This document shows, in pieces, positions 38,199 through 50,240 of a stretch of 64,000 nucleotides of DNA; position 1 is the stretch's first letter, and each line of letters starts with the position of its first letter. The DNA comes from Phaffia rhodozyma (Eukaryota; Basidiomycota; Tremellomycetes; Cystofilobasidiales; Mrakiaceae), in contig JACGZH010000010.1 in NCBI GenBank assembly GCA_014706385.1, forward strand, positions 558,001 through 622,000, given 5' to 3'. The notes below the pieces were generated by a model. It saw only the letters and a list, made by a program, of their open reading frames with translations, was not told where the DNA came from and ran no database searches. A program made the position numbers and the translations under genes.

Positions 38199-39494
38199 AG
38201 CAGTCCTTCTTCTTTCTGTTGTCTTTTGATCTTTTTTTTTTTTTTGCTTTTCGTTTTTCGTTTTTCGCTTTTCATTTTCTATTCTTCGTTCTCTAGCCTC
38301 TGGTGTTTTCTTCTTCTTCCTCTTGCTTTGGGTTTGTATCGTTTGGTTATCGATCTTCCTCTCTGTCCTTGCCATTATATCTCATAAGCCTTGGTCATTC
38401 TACCAGGCAATTTATCTTTCCCCTTCCTACATGTACTCTTGCTCTTTCTCCCCTTTCTCCCTCTCTCTCTCTTTCACACTCCATCAATTCTATCCTGACC
38501 TCGAATAGAGAGAGGGCGAGAGAACAAAAAGAGGCATACGGACTTATCGGACATATCTCTTCTTCACTCTTCTTACTATCACTGACATCATCACCATCAT
38601 TATCATCACATAGCACTTTGTTTAATCTCCAAGATATATGTATTCGTCTTTTTGCATGTGAAGAAGAACAGAAAGGATAAGAAGAACGGAATCTGAACGT
38701 TTTTTTTTTTCGTTTGCTCGAGGACGATAACCCGGCGATTGATCAAATCTCTAAGCGAGATGTCATGTGCATGTGCATATTTCCGCGAGAAACGCAGCAA
38801 GTGCTCGAGGGTGATGGCGACAAGAACGAGGACGAGATGGAGAACTCAAAGATAGATCGATGGGGAAGGAACAAGAGACGGATGAATGTGGAGGAAGAGA
38901 GAGAGATAGAGTATGTGCGTGTTCCCTCTCTTTCTCTCTCTCTCTCGCACACATGAAGGAAAGGAAAGGAGACGAAGGCAAAGGAAAGGAAACAATGGTC
39001 GATTCCGTTGGGGGAAGACGGAACATGCTCTCTCCAGATAAAAACCCTGAGCGAATCGTCTTCCCCCGCTCTTTCTTCTCTTGTCTCCTATTTTTTGTTC
39101 AACTTGTCTATCTCTTGTTTGATATCTATCTGTCTATCTTGTGGATGTGTGTATGCTCTTCGCCATCTTCACATCGATTCTCCATCTGCTCAACATCTCA
39201 CTCTCCCTATCGTTAGCATTGGTGTTGGTGACGGTACTCGTGCGACGAACGTGTCCCCACACGCGCACGTGGCTATCAGAGTGAGCCATAGTGTGAAATC
39301 ACGTTGTTCCGTAAACTTCGTTCCTTTGCGCCTTTCGTCCCCAAATTCCTGTTCCTAACGATTTCCTTGGTTCCTTCTTCCGCCCTTACCCCAAAGATCA
39401 ACTGACTCCACCTCGGCCAAATTATCTCCATCACATCCACGCAAACCCCTTATCCCGTCGTCACCATCTTCATCTTTCGTCAGCCTTGGACGTC
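38199..39494. promoter_or_regulatory. Long 5' region of the SPX-RING gene with CT tracts and a Pho4-like site
   Basis: 1,296 bp without a supported gene. It has several CT/TC microsatellite-like stretches (near 38455-38475 and 38925-38946), T-tracts at 38230 and 38700, and a GCACGTGG element at 39265-39272, about 220 bp before the ATG. GCACGTGG matches the high-affinity site type of the phosphate regulator Pho4. Open frames of 60-125 codons here are low-complexity Ser/Leu/Phe and not convincing. Confidence 0.45.
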
Positions 39495-42400
39495 ATGAAG
39501 TACAGTCAGGTCGGTCGACTTTCGAGTTCACCCTTGTCCCCCACTTGTGAGCGTTTGCTAACAACCCGACGGGTTTCCTTTCTTCTTGTTCCTGTTCTTC
39601 GGCCTTGCTCTCGCTATTTCTCTTTCTCTCTCCCTTCTTGCTGCTCTCCGTGCTGTATCTGTCATGAACACATAGGAGTACGCCCGAATCCTGGAGAGCT
39701 CAGGGTTCCCGCTAGAATGGAGAGAGGTCAGTAACCACCCGTTCATTCCTTCTACGTCTTTCTGTCTCGGAAGAGTCCTCGAGCCTTATCATGTCTGTTT
39801 CTATCGTCTTGTCGCCTCAAACCAGTCTGCCATCGAGTACAAGCAGGTGAGAGCTTTGTCTTCCTCATTTGTCGCAAAACCCTCACTCCAGAATGACATC
39901 CTGACCGTCACCCACTTCACCCACCCAACTTGATAGCTCAAGAAACTTATCAAAAAGGTCTCAAACGAGCTCACGTCGTTGGGACTCAATCCTGTTGTGC
40001 TGAACAGGCTTCTTCATCCACCTATCCCGGCTCCGACCGACAAATTGATCCCGCCCGTTCTCTCTGTTGATCAACACAAACAACGCTCATCCTCTCTGTT
40101 CGTTCACCCGTCTGAATCTCCATCGGAGGGTAGTACCGGTCGCCACCTCGATCAATCCTCCTCAGTCGACCACTCCGAGATCGAACTTGAATTTCTCGCC
40201 GAGTCATCCGATGAGGATGAGGATGACGACAGAGATGAGAGTAACAGCCGCTACTTGAACGCCAGTTTCTCCTCGGCAGAGAAAGGAAAAGAGTCGAATG
40301 CGCAGATTTCGGATGATGATGGTGCTCACAAGAGAGCTGTACAGACCTGGCTGGATGATACCGGCAAGAGGTTCAGAGTCAAAGTCCGAGGAGAAGGTGT
40401 CAGCCCAGGAGAGTCGGAGGAGGATGACTTTGCCGTCGGCCAGGAAGAGGCCGAAGCAGAGCTCGCGCACAAGAGAATCAGGACTCGGAATGAGAGAAAG
40501 GTCCGGAGGGAGAGCGTGGCCGTCAGAGGAGGATTCATGGCCGAGTACGAGATTGGTGGTCAGTCATTTTGTTTCAGAGGTTTCATCATCTATTTGTCTG
40601 GATATTATCACTATCTTGTAGACTATTGGGGACTGACATGATTACGCATGGGCACCTACTCGAATGTGTCTCTCAGGCTCAACAAATCATCCTATTCCTC
40701 GACTTCGATTAGTTCCATTACATAATTCTGCCACGTCCATTCGTCGAAAATCTTTGGATTCCTCACTCGATACTTCTCACTCACCCTCTCCATCCTCCCT
40801 CCCACGAATACTAGACTCCTCTCCAGCCCCAATGCACTGGTCTCCGTCGTCTATCCATCATGCTCTACCCACTGATGATGACTCTCGCCCCAGTAATGCC
40901 CAATCCCCTCAAGCTTCTCCTTCCCTTTCCTCTTCTTCGCCGGTGCCTTCGAATCTAGACGCTCAGTTCGCGCAGCCAGTATTTAATCGGCGCCTGGCTC
41001 AGATTCACTTAGACGACTGGGATGTCCAATCAGAAGCAACTTCCGAGATATCCTCGAATGATCCCACGCCAGGAGTAGACGACGGACCGAGGGAACCTCT
41101 GATGGCGAGCACGCCTAGGGACCTGTTTGCTACCGCACGTGGAAGAGGAAAAGCGCGAGGTGGTCGACTAACAGGAGGAGGAGGAGGAGGGGGAAGAGAA
41201 GGAGCAATCAGTGGGAGAACCGTTGTTCAGTCTCCGATCTGGGCGCTCAGAGAAGGCTCGGAACAAGGTTTCCTAGATGCTGGGATTCGCAGAGGTACCA
41301 GTCGTGGCGATAAGAAATCGACCGAAACTGCTAACGTGGCGTCATCATCATCGTCATCGTCGTCGTCGGCAACACTTACGAAAGAAGACGATGGGATTTG
41401 CGAGGCGGACAACGAAGAAGACGAGGAGAATGAAGAGGATGATGAGGACGGAGATGGTAGCGAAGTCGTTCCTCCCGGATTCACTTCTGTCATCGGTAGT
41501 TCACCAGGATTATGCGTGCCTCTGTTAGCCATCCAACCGGCTACTCCAGAGGGAATGCTAAAGTACGGGGGAGCTGGCAAACCGGTCGAGGACGAAGATT
41601 CGTTCGAGCTGGATGGTGGTGGGGCTAGGGAACCATCCGTGATAACCAACGGATTGTCTCATCAAGTCGACGGCAAGATCTTGTCGGAAAGAGTCGCGTT
41701 AGTTCATATCTTGAGCTTATCCTGCTTGCGCTGTTTGTCGTTCCTAACATGTCGATCTTTCGGGTCTTTCTCTGTGTCTTTTTCTTTGAAATTTGATTTC
41801 AATAGACCGCCGCAGAAAGAACTGTACATCGAGCTGGCTTCTGATTTAGAGGTGAGTTGGGACGCCCGTAGTTTTGTTTCCGTATTAAACCTTCGAGGGA
41901 TGTCTTGACTCACAAACATTCCATTTCAACAATCTTCCATCTCAGTTCTTCAATGTCCTCACCCATGCGCTCAACGCTCTCGACAATTTACAACGAAACC
42001 AACAGGCCATATTCAGGAAGACTGTCGAGCATTTATGCGAATCTATCTCATCAGCTTCTAAACCGAACGATCCTACGATCCATTCAAAAAACTCTCTAGG
42101 GGCAAAGGTCAAAGCCTCATTCAGCAAACATGATGGTTATTCCGATTTATATGCTTGGAGAGAGATATTCACGCTCTGGATCGAGGCCGAAATTTTCGAG
42201 AGTGGGGCGGAGAGAGACCGTGGGGAACGATCGATCGAAGAGGCTGAGAAAAGGTTAAAAGCGTTTGCTGGAGAGCTCACAAGGAGAAATCTAGGCGACC
42301 GACGGACGTTGAAATCCAGAGATTCCCGGGCGGCTTTTAATACCTTCCTTCAACTTAACCTGACGTTACTCGACTTGAAAAAGTTTCAGACCGCCAACGT

Positions 42401-43453
42401 CAAGGCCGCCCGAAAGATTCTCAAGAAGCATGACAAACGGACGGCTTTGACCGCCGCTCAAGGGTTTCCTCAATTCGTTCGCTCCTCACTCGATGCGGCT
42501 TCTGGGGATAACATCAAGACCTGGACGCTGTTTGATTCGTCACTTCCTCATGTCTTGCTCGCTTCGTTAACCGCCACGTTGCTTCCCATCATTCCAAGTT
42601 TAGAAGACTATAGTTGCTTGTTAGTACTTGCGCTTTTTTTTAAATCTCGGATTTCTACAGAAGCATTGAGGCTGAGAATTTAAACGAACAAATGCTGTAT
42701 GTGTTTGTGTAGAATCTGTACCAGCATCGCCTTCAAGCCCATCCGTCTAGATTGCGGTCATCTCTTTTGTGTCAGGTAAGTTCCTTTTGTTTTATAACTT
42801 TTTCTACGCCAGGAAGCTTGAGGAATTTTGCTCTTAACCTGAACACCTTTTTCTTGCTTATCAGGTGCTTGGCGAAAATGCAACGTAGAGGAAAAGACTT
42901 GTGTCCGTTGTGTAGAGCACCAGTGTTGGCGATTGCTAATGCTCGTACGTATCTCTAAATTATTGCAGATGACAGACAGAGACGCATTCAGAAATACGTC
43001 GATTATTGACTCTTTCTGATTTTTCATTGTTTTCATTTTAGGGAATCTGGATACTGAAGCTATGGAGTAAGTTTACCTTCTCATGATCTATTTTCTGTCG
43101 TATCAATTCGGATATTCAGCAAGTCTGATACAATTCTTTACTTGCTTCTCAAGTTACATGAAGTTATACTTCCCTCGAGGTAACGCCATGCTGTCTTTGC
43201 TTTTCTGGCTCTTTCTTTTCTACATAGAGGAAATTAACTTATCCCGGGACCGAAATTTCATTTGATTTTCACAGAGGTCAAAATCAAGCAGCGAGAGAAC
43301 GAGAAGGAAGTCGCGAAGGAAGATATGGTCAGTGTACATTACTTAATCCTGAGCTTTGCAAAAATTTGTTTCGCTGATCGAGTTCGAACTATGTTGTTAT
43401 ACATGAATTTCTAGGAAAGCGCTGGTCTAGACGGGAAATGTATAATTTGTTAG
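39495..43453 (+). CDS. SPX-domain RING-type E3 ubiquitin ligase (Pqr1/NLA-like)
   Basis: SPX domains sense inositol pyrophosphates and so phosphate status; SPX-RING proteins (S. pombe Pqr1, plant NLA) ubiquitinate phosphate transporters or related targets. The N-terminal SPX is assembled from tiny exons: MKYSQ (39495-39509), EYARILESSGFPLEWRE (39676-39726), SAIEYKQ (39826-39846) and LKKLIKKVSNELTSLGL (from 39937). These hold the YK-K-LKKLIKK phosphate-binding helix. A long acidic, Ser-rich insertion follows (40050-41700). The SPX C-terminal half is FFNVLTHALNALDNLQRNQ, LNLTLLDLKKFQTANVKAAR, KILKKHDKRT. The RING is CLICTSIAFKPIRLDCGHLF, CVRCLAKMQRRGKDLCPLCR. After it FMKLYFPREVKIKQRENEKE leads to the C-terminal GKCIIC. 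The gene is convergent with the next one. Confidence 0.92.
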
Positions 43454-43762
43454 ACACCCCAACCCCCCTCGTCCTTCCATCTTTTGCTTCTCGGCTTCTG
43501 GGGTTTCTCTGTATATTCAACGTTTGTTCATAAATTATACCTTATTTTTTTCTACCGGCCGCTTCCTTTTCAACTTAGTTATAAAGAATCTGTTGTACCA
43601 TAACTTTATATTTCACTATAGAATGTTCTTTCATAATTCTCACTATATATCAAACCTCGAGTGAAAGGAATACGAAAAGAAGAAAGAAAAGACGAGAAAT
43701 CTTTTTTTTGTTTAATATTTAAATTAAATTAACCTAAGTGATGACTAGCCCTGCCCATTCTT
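43454..43762. other. Convergent 3' spacer, AT-rich
   Basis: 309 bp between convergent stops. Around 43700-43735 lies a TTTAATATTTAAATTAAATT tract, the most AT-rich stretch I noticed; it probably belongs to 3' end formation. Confidence 0.4.
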
Positions 43763-45457
43763 TCAAACCCTTTGACTGATTCCTTGGTTCTTCATCTTCA
43801 TCTCTTCCTCCCAAGCTTTCCACTCCCTATCTTCTTCCTGCCTCTTCCTGATCTCCTCGAGCCGATCCTTCTCGAACGCATCCTTGACCTCTTCAAACCA
43901 GGTGTACACGTTCTGTTCTTCTACCCCTTCAGGCGAGGCACCTTGTTGGAGAATCGACGGAAGGATCAGCGTATGGCCACCCAGAGACTGACCGTCGGTC
44001 GTCGCCGCTGCTGAGGATGAGGAACGAAGGAAATCAGGTAGGTACGACGCTATCGTCGACGATGAAGACGAGAGGGAGGAAGGAGAGGGGGGTTCTGCCG
44101 GATCTTCGGGGACCGTAGGACGGAGGTATTCAGTACCAAGGGTAGGGAAGTACACGCTTAGTTTTTGTCGGAAAAGAGGTGTGAAATCTGCCGGCTGAAG
44201 TAGAGAGATGTTTGCGCGAACCGAGAGGAAAAAATAAGAAGAGAAAGATAGAAAAGAAATCGATATCAGTTCAGATGAAACGGAGATTCTTTGTCTCCAG
44301 TCGATTTATACAGAGCAAGAGAAACAGAGTAGGAGAAAACTGACCTCTTCGACCCCGAGCCACCAACAGATTGCACCGAACGGTACGCCGACCAAACTAA
44401 CTGCCAACACGGTCGCCAGCACAAATGCTTGAGCAGCATGCATGACCGCCCCTGCTGTTATCGGTGGAGCATCTTCATGTTCGCCATCCTCCAGGGCGTC
44501 TTTGTGTCTGTCGGCATACATTTGTCTAAATTGAGCAAACGTCGGCCGGGCCTTGGCAGTTTGAGCGAGCGTCGGGACCGGGCTTTGTACTGATATTTGC
44601 TGGATCGTACCAGTCGGGACGGCAGAATTCAAAGATGGATGTGCTGATGTTGATGAAGATACTTTGGGGCTCGTTCTCCCCGACGAAGAGGGGAAAAGTG
44701 GTGACGGAGCGGCCGACTTTGGTTTCGGTGTTGAGATTGGACTGATGGCCGACAGATCATTCATTGATCTCTCATGAGGTAACTTGCCCGATCCCTGCTT
44801 GATGGTTGATCCTCCTCGAGAAAGTACAGAGCTCGTTCGTCCGGGCTTACTAAACGCTCCTAAAGGAGAACCCCCTGTAGGAGCGGCTGTGACTTTGGGC
44901 ATGGTCAAATTATTGGAAGAAACATTCTTGGGATCGGTTTTCAAGGCGGCTTCGATCTGATGTGGCTCGAATTTGATCCTTCGAGCTTTTCGGACACCGA
45001 GAATGAGACCACCGGCAAATGCCGCCTAGAATCGGTTGCCGATAATGTCATCATTGTTGAATCAACAACAGAAGACAGACGCATTTCCATATGATATATG
45101 AGTTTTCAAGTCAGCCTGAGTATAGAAAGAGGAGTGTCGAGAATAAAGCAGAGGACCACATACACCCGCTATGGAAAAGATGTATAAAGACGCATTTGGG
45201 TTAACCTCTTTTCTCTGTTGAGGTATATCTGGAGGTAAACTCGGAGATTGAGGATCAGGCGTGATGATCGTTATGGCTTCCTGAGGTCTTGAAGATGTCT
45301 GGGTAAATGTTGAGGTTGGGATCGCTGACACGAGAAGAGAAGGAGGAGAATGGGCTATAGGACTAGAAGGAATGGCTGTGAATACTTCTCCAGGTGCTGA
45401 AGGATTATCTGAAGAAGAAGAAGAAGAAGAAGAAGAGAGAAATGAAAGAAACCCCAT
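43763..45457 (-). CDS. Two-TM membrane protein, possibly TMEM242-like; function unknown
   Basis: Four exons start MGFLSFLSSSSSSSSSDNPS, a Ser/Pro-rich region. A first membrane segment YIFSIAGAAFAGGLILGVRK is followed by basic ARRIKFEPHQIEAALK. A disordered Ser/Thr/Pro region comes next, then a second membrane segment AQAFVLATVLAVSLVGVPFG with AICWWLGVEEPADFTPLFRQ. The C-terminus has a Glu/Lys-rich helix (RLEEIRKRQEEDREWKAWEE) ending NQGISQRV. Two TMs with a short LGV-x-x-xDF motif after the second resemble animal TMEM242, a mitochondrial ATP-synthase/complex I assembly factor. This similarity is weak and from memory, so I leave the symbol blank. The gene shares its upstream region with the 3' end of the next gene on the same strand. 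Confidence 0.7.
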
Positions 45458-45762
45458 GATGCTGGTGATGGTGATGGAGGTGAATAAACGGATGGGTTGA
45501 ATGTTTGAGAAAACTAAATTGTGGGCGATGATTCATCATTCGAATCTAATGCAGAGTGTTGCAACCACATCCTCTTCCACAACTATCATCATTATTATGC
45601 CCAACAGGGATGGCTACACAACGCTGACACGAACACGTTTGTTCAAGAACAATATTCATGGTATATGTGGAAGAACACAGTACACGTAGTCTTGGGCAGA
45701 GTTTACATATTGAAGCACATGAAAAAAAAAACATCTGGCGTAGGTGTCAAGCTTCGTTACAC
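45458..45762. other. Short spacer between same-strand genes
   Basis: 305 bp holding the promoter of the two-TM gene and the 3' end of the dioxygenase gene. Nothing recognisable apart from a poly-A run near 45722. Confidence 0.3.
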
Positions 45763-48089
45763 TCAAGCCACCAGGTTGATGAGACCGAGCTCACTAATGG
45801 TCGCACGTATGAAAGGGAAAAGTGCATCAGTGGGGGTCTGCCTAGCGTTTACACGTTACAAATGATATATACTCACGTCAAAACCTGATTTCCTACAAGT
45901 ACACCACGCCATTCCTTATAAGGATCCTCGTCCTCACTTTTCGAACTTGTGATTTCCCCATTTTTCTTACGCAGCGCCACCGCTCTTTGGGCTAGTGCGG
46001 GGATAGGAGTAATATCGTAATCTGAAGATAGATGCCAGAACTTTTTGAAGCAGAAAAAGAAGAGAGAATTGTCAAAGCGAGTGAAGCGTGTTAGCTCGTT
46101 GTGCTAAATTCGCGCGAGGCATTCTATCGTGATATTTACCATAGTACTCGAGATCCGAATCAGAGGCCTATCGGGATGAGTAATCTTGCGTTGTTCGACC
46201 GCCTAGGGTGTCGATAAACGAATTTCGAAATTGGTGAAGAGTCAGTCGCGTTTGAGAATTGCACTCATCAGTGACAAAGAACAATGACGCACAGCGTGAG
46301 TCCGTTCGTTGTAGATAACTTCATGGAAGCCAGCTCTGACAAGTCCTCCGGTCACGATCTCCAACTGTTTCCCGGCTTGAACCACTTTGAGTGCACCAGA
46401 ACGACGACTATCAAGCTACGGTCGCAAGAACGAAAGAACGTAGGAACGGAAAGATATGTAAAACATCAGAACCTACAAAGACAACCTTTGGGCACCTTTG
46501 CGACGATTCTCTTTCCGGTGTTCCGTGCCCAAATATGCAGGCCCTGTTGAAAGCAACATTCAGTGTTTGTTTATGAGAGGACGTGCTTCGAGAAAACAAC
46601 GAAGGAGGTTGGAATCAAAGCTCACCGGATATCTCGAAGGACCATGAATTGTCAAAAAATTGAGATCCTGAGCCCATTGGTATTTAGAAATTCATCAACA
46701 GGTCGGATCGAAGAATGCCAAAGTCATATGAGGATCACACCTACCGTATGAAAGCCGGCAAAGATGGCCCCTAGTTGGCCATACTTGACCAGATCGGTTG
46801 CAGTTGGAGCAAGGAGATGAGGTCTAAAGAGGGAACATAAGTTAAGATCAGTTGATAGACGTTCCCACAACATAGCGAAATCAAGAGATACTTGCCCGTA
46901 TTTCCCAGCATCTAACGGTGTGTGTTGCACAAGAAAAGAACCAACGCAGATACGTCAGTCATCTGTCTTATAACTCTATATTGACCATTGGAAGGCGCAC
47001 CAAGGAAAATGCTTTTATCAAGTCCAAACCCAATTGCAGACATCTCTGCCAATCCTTCGACGGCACTCTTGAGCTATGTCCCAAGACAAAGAATGAGACC
47101 CGGGTGAGCACAGAAGGCAGTGATGAACACATATTCAGAAGCACTTACGAGGCTTCCGTATGCTTCACACTTGTCGATCCATATATCTTCAAATCCTTGA
47201 GGAACTACATTGAGCATGGCAGCGGTAGAGAATTTTGACTGATAAGGAGGAATTTGAGCCATTCGGTAGAAGAACTATTTGAATAAGTATAGAGCATAAG
47301 ATATGCAAGTAGTCAACATCATAAGGAAATTTCGATACGTTTAAAATTTGGACTGCATTTACGAACTCTGCATTTCGGGTCTGCGAAGGAAGCAGTCAAA
47401 TCCAGCGGTCTTTCAGCCGGATCGAGATTGCTGATCACGCTCTGACATTCATCATTACTATGACATTTTGGCTGACAACGATAACAGCAAGTTTGTCAGT
47501 CTGAAGAGAAATGAATCTCGAAGGAGGTTTGAGAGTCGATCTACCTTTTCAGTGTTGGACAGAGTCTAAGAACCAATGAAAGAGCAAACGTTAGTAAGAC
47601 CCAAGAATTACAAAAGTAGACAAAGCACGTCCGAGGAAACTTACGGTTCCTACTTGGAAGCCATACTGGGGTCGTTCATCCTTTTTCAGTAGTTCGTCCG
47701 GCTGAGCAAAGTAGTCTGTTTGATGAAAACTCTCTTATCGAGCTCAGTGCACTGATTGACCGACGTGTAAAAGACCAAGTCTGATCTCAACTCACCTTCG
47801 AACAAGTCCAAGAATTCGGTGTTTGAATCATCGGAAACCGTCGACGTGCTCAAGACCAGAGCGCCAAAAGTCTGAAGAGCTAAAGCTGCCTGTTGATCAG
47901 AACGGAATCATATTGGATAATCAGATCAGTTTCAACTGTCTTGTATACCAGACGACAGAAGGAAAGAGATGTGCATACCTTTTCGCATTCTGCCAGAGCA
48001 GCTGGCGAAGTCGGATCTGCCCGAAATAGGTCGAGATCGATCCGAGGAAGGACGGCGGTGTCTGTCTCTGTGATACTATCGCTGGTCAT
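45763..48089 (-). CDS. 2-oxoglutarate/Fe(II) dioxygenase, isopenicillin-N-synthase-like
   Basis: A cytosolic non-heme iron oxygenase of the IPNS/DIOX superfamily. The N-terminal DIOX_N part reads MTSDSITETDTAVLPRIDLD, LFRADPTSPAALAECEK, then LDLFEDYFAQPDELLKKDER and PQYGFQVGTLSNTEK. The catalytic fold shows the Fe ligand motif FHTDLNFLTIHGPSRYPGLH, the KVPKGCLLVQAGKQLEIVTG strand, the second His in GLVRAGFHEVIYN and an RxS 2OG/substrate motif in LIRISSTM. The C-terminus is EWRGVLVGNQVLTELGLINL then VA and stop. About 13 introns break the gene, some exons being under 30 nt. The substrate is unknown and there is no clear biosynthetic cluster around it. It is divergent from the small signal-anchored gene, across a promoter rich in TCACGTGA. 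Confidence 0.86.
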
Positions 48090-48287
48090 GGTCGAGGTTT
48101 GGGTGTTGTATGATATGTATGCAGCTAGCAGAGAACGATACTGAGAGCGAGTGATCTACTTGTTCTTCCTCTTCCTTCTTACTCTTCTTGCTCTTCTTGC
48201 TCTTCTTCGTCTTGGCCTTGATTTAAACATTGAGCGGACGACGGTTGATCGGGCTTCGGGCAAAGACTCGGCCGGCGGGCTGAGCGC

Positions 48288-48325
48288 TCACGTGATTGTC
48301 ACGTGAGTAAATCTATTTCACGTGA
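48288..48325. promoter_or_regulatory. Triple TCACGTGA (E-box palindrome) cluster in a divergent promoter
   Basis: Perfect TCACGTGA octamers occur at 48288-48295, 48299-48306 and 48318-48325, with centre spacings of 11 and 19 bp. CACGTG is the core for Cbf1/Pho4/USF-type bHLH factors, and the flanking T/A fits Cbf1 better than Pho4. The cluster lies in the 352 bp between the start codons at 48089 and 48442. Confidence 0.85.
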
Positions 48326-48441
48326 CGTACAGCTTTTGTGTCCGGCCCAACCTCCCATCGTCTCCTCAGCACACGCATACACTCACTCACACCCACTCAC
48401 TTACTCACACGCACTGACACACTGACTGCATCGAGCAAGAT

Positions 48442-49279
48442 ATGCCTCCAGTAGTCCCTATCTTTCTCTCTGTCGCAGCCCTCTCGGGGCTGGCTTATGC
48501 GTTTGTGTATGAACCTTGTGGGTGTCTGTCCAGCGTTCTGTGTGCAGTGTTCGATGACCGGATTGATACTCACGACCTGATCGGCAGACCTAGCGGACAG
48601 GCTCGAGACATGGCTCTATGGCGTTCTTGAGACCCGAAGACAGAACAGAAGACAGCCAGTTCGTGCGCAGCCAGCCGAATGGGCACAAACATCCTCTCTC
48701 GACATCGATATGATGTCCAGTGGAACATGGGACGATCGCTCGATGAATATAGGCTTAATGCACAGCAGGGAACCCATCGAGAGTGAGAGCGGGCTGTTGA
48801 GACACAGAAGAGCGAAGGATACCACTAGAGTGGGTTCTTTCTTATGAAAGTCTTGTCTTGGATCGTCAGCTCGTTCGGCTGATACGTCGGCAGCGTAGAC
48901 TTTGTTTGACTATGCCGACCGGATTGATCTGCCACCACTCTTGCCTGTTTCTTCTATCCGCACGCCCTCAAACGAACTGATGTCCATCCCCGCTCTCACC
49001 CCTGATCCGACTTTCTTCACGCCGGCTACTTCTGACCCGCCCAGTCAGTGTTTGACACCTACTGATCCTCAAACGCCTAAACGGCCGTCTTCTCCGTCTG
49101 GAATGACCACTTCATCCGACATGTTGTCGTCCGTGTCAGACATATCGAGACATGTGCTTTCCAGGTCAGGCTCTCTATCGAGCGGGATTGGAAGTGTGAG
49201 TGGGAGTATAGGTTTCGAAACGGATGATCCGTTCGGAGCCGAGGATGAGTCTAGCGACGGCGGATGGAGTGAGGTGTAA
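48442..49279 (+). CDS. Small signal-anchored protein of unknown function
   Basis: Three exons fit: MPPVVPIFLSVAALSGLAYA then FVYEP (donor GTGGGT), YLADRLETWLYGVLETRR up to HRRAKDTTR, and TLFDYADRIDLPPLLPVSSI up to GGWSEV. This gives about 210 residues. The first 20 residues form one hydrophobic segment, either a signal anchor or a signal peptide. The rest is soluble, with a helical ADRLETWLYGVLETRR piece and a Ser/Thr/Pro-rich acidic tail (FETDDPFGAEDESSDGG). No catalytic motif or known family is recognised. The phases of both introns agree, which supports the model. It is transcribed away from the dioxygenase gene and may share its TCACGTGA-driven regulation. Confidence 0.72.
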
Positions 49280-50240
49280 GTGCTTATCTTACCTCAAGCG
49301 ATGCCCTCGATGCCCATGTTCCATCTTCTTTCTATACAACTCTCTTTCAATCTCGTCGTTGGAACCGGATGGCGCGGTTCTATCATACGTACGATCCGAT
49401 ATCGTTTCACTTCCCGTCGTGTTCTATATCTGTATTGCCTCTTATCTTCACACACACACACGCGTGTTTCTTGCTTCCATCAACTCGAGTTGTATTCTGT
49501 ATCAACCAGTTGTATCCTTTTTAATGTCTATCTCCGACGTGCACCTCAACACCATGGAATGATAATTGTGCTACCCGTCATCTCTGTCTGATAACGTTGG
49601 CGTATATCTCTCTGCTTTGACTGTGATCATGGACATGACTTCCGTGTTTGTCATTGACGTCGTCATCGTATTTAATGAACGTGTTGTGTATCTTCTTTGA
49701 ACACAACGCAACTCTTCAATCTTTTGCCGCTTTAGACATCGACTTCTGCTCTTTCCAAGCACACTCTGACCATCATCTATGAAACACTAGAATGCACTGC
49801 TACTCATCAACATGTAATCTTGTCTTGATGTACTTTCCTTTTCCTCAATTGAGTAGATGAAGAGCTGGCAATGAGTTGGGGACCGAGTGGACATGCCGAC
49901 GAGCCGGGTGATCGTCCATCTGGGGCCCCTCCCAAACGACTGTTCTTGACTCTCTTCTGCTCACCTTCCATCTTCACTCGGTTCTATTTCTTTGACTGTC
50001 ACCCGTCTTTCGCCTGACTGTCAAGCGTCGAGAAAGCCTCCGCTTGGCGATGTTATCCCGAGGGTTGCCGGAGGGGAAACGCGTAGCGCTAGGGATGACG
50101 AGAACAAGTGATGGGCTGAAGATTCTATATAAACATGACGTTCTGTATCGGACTCTCTTCTCTTCTCTTTTCTCCTTCCATCTATCTACCACATACATCT
50201 TTTCTGTTCACCTTCAACCTATCTGAGCAAAACATCTAAC
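49280..50240. promoter_or_regulatory. Spacer: 3' of the small gene, promoter of the SDR
   Basis: 961 bp. A CACACACACACACG run lies at 49449-49465. No gene is supported; the short frames near 49280 and 49571 read as untranslated DNA. The last 60 bp before the SDR start are pyrimidine-rich. Confidence 0.35.

Noticed and set aside
38303..38680. Open frame of 125 codons downstream of the apyrase
   Set aside because: Low-complexity Ser/Leu/Phe from CT-rich DNA with no similarity or intron context; treated as untranslated.
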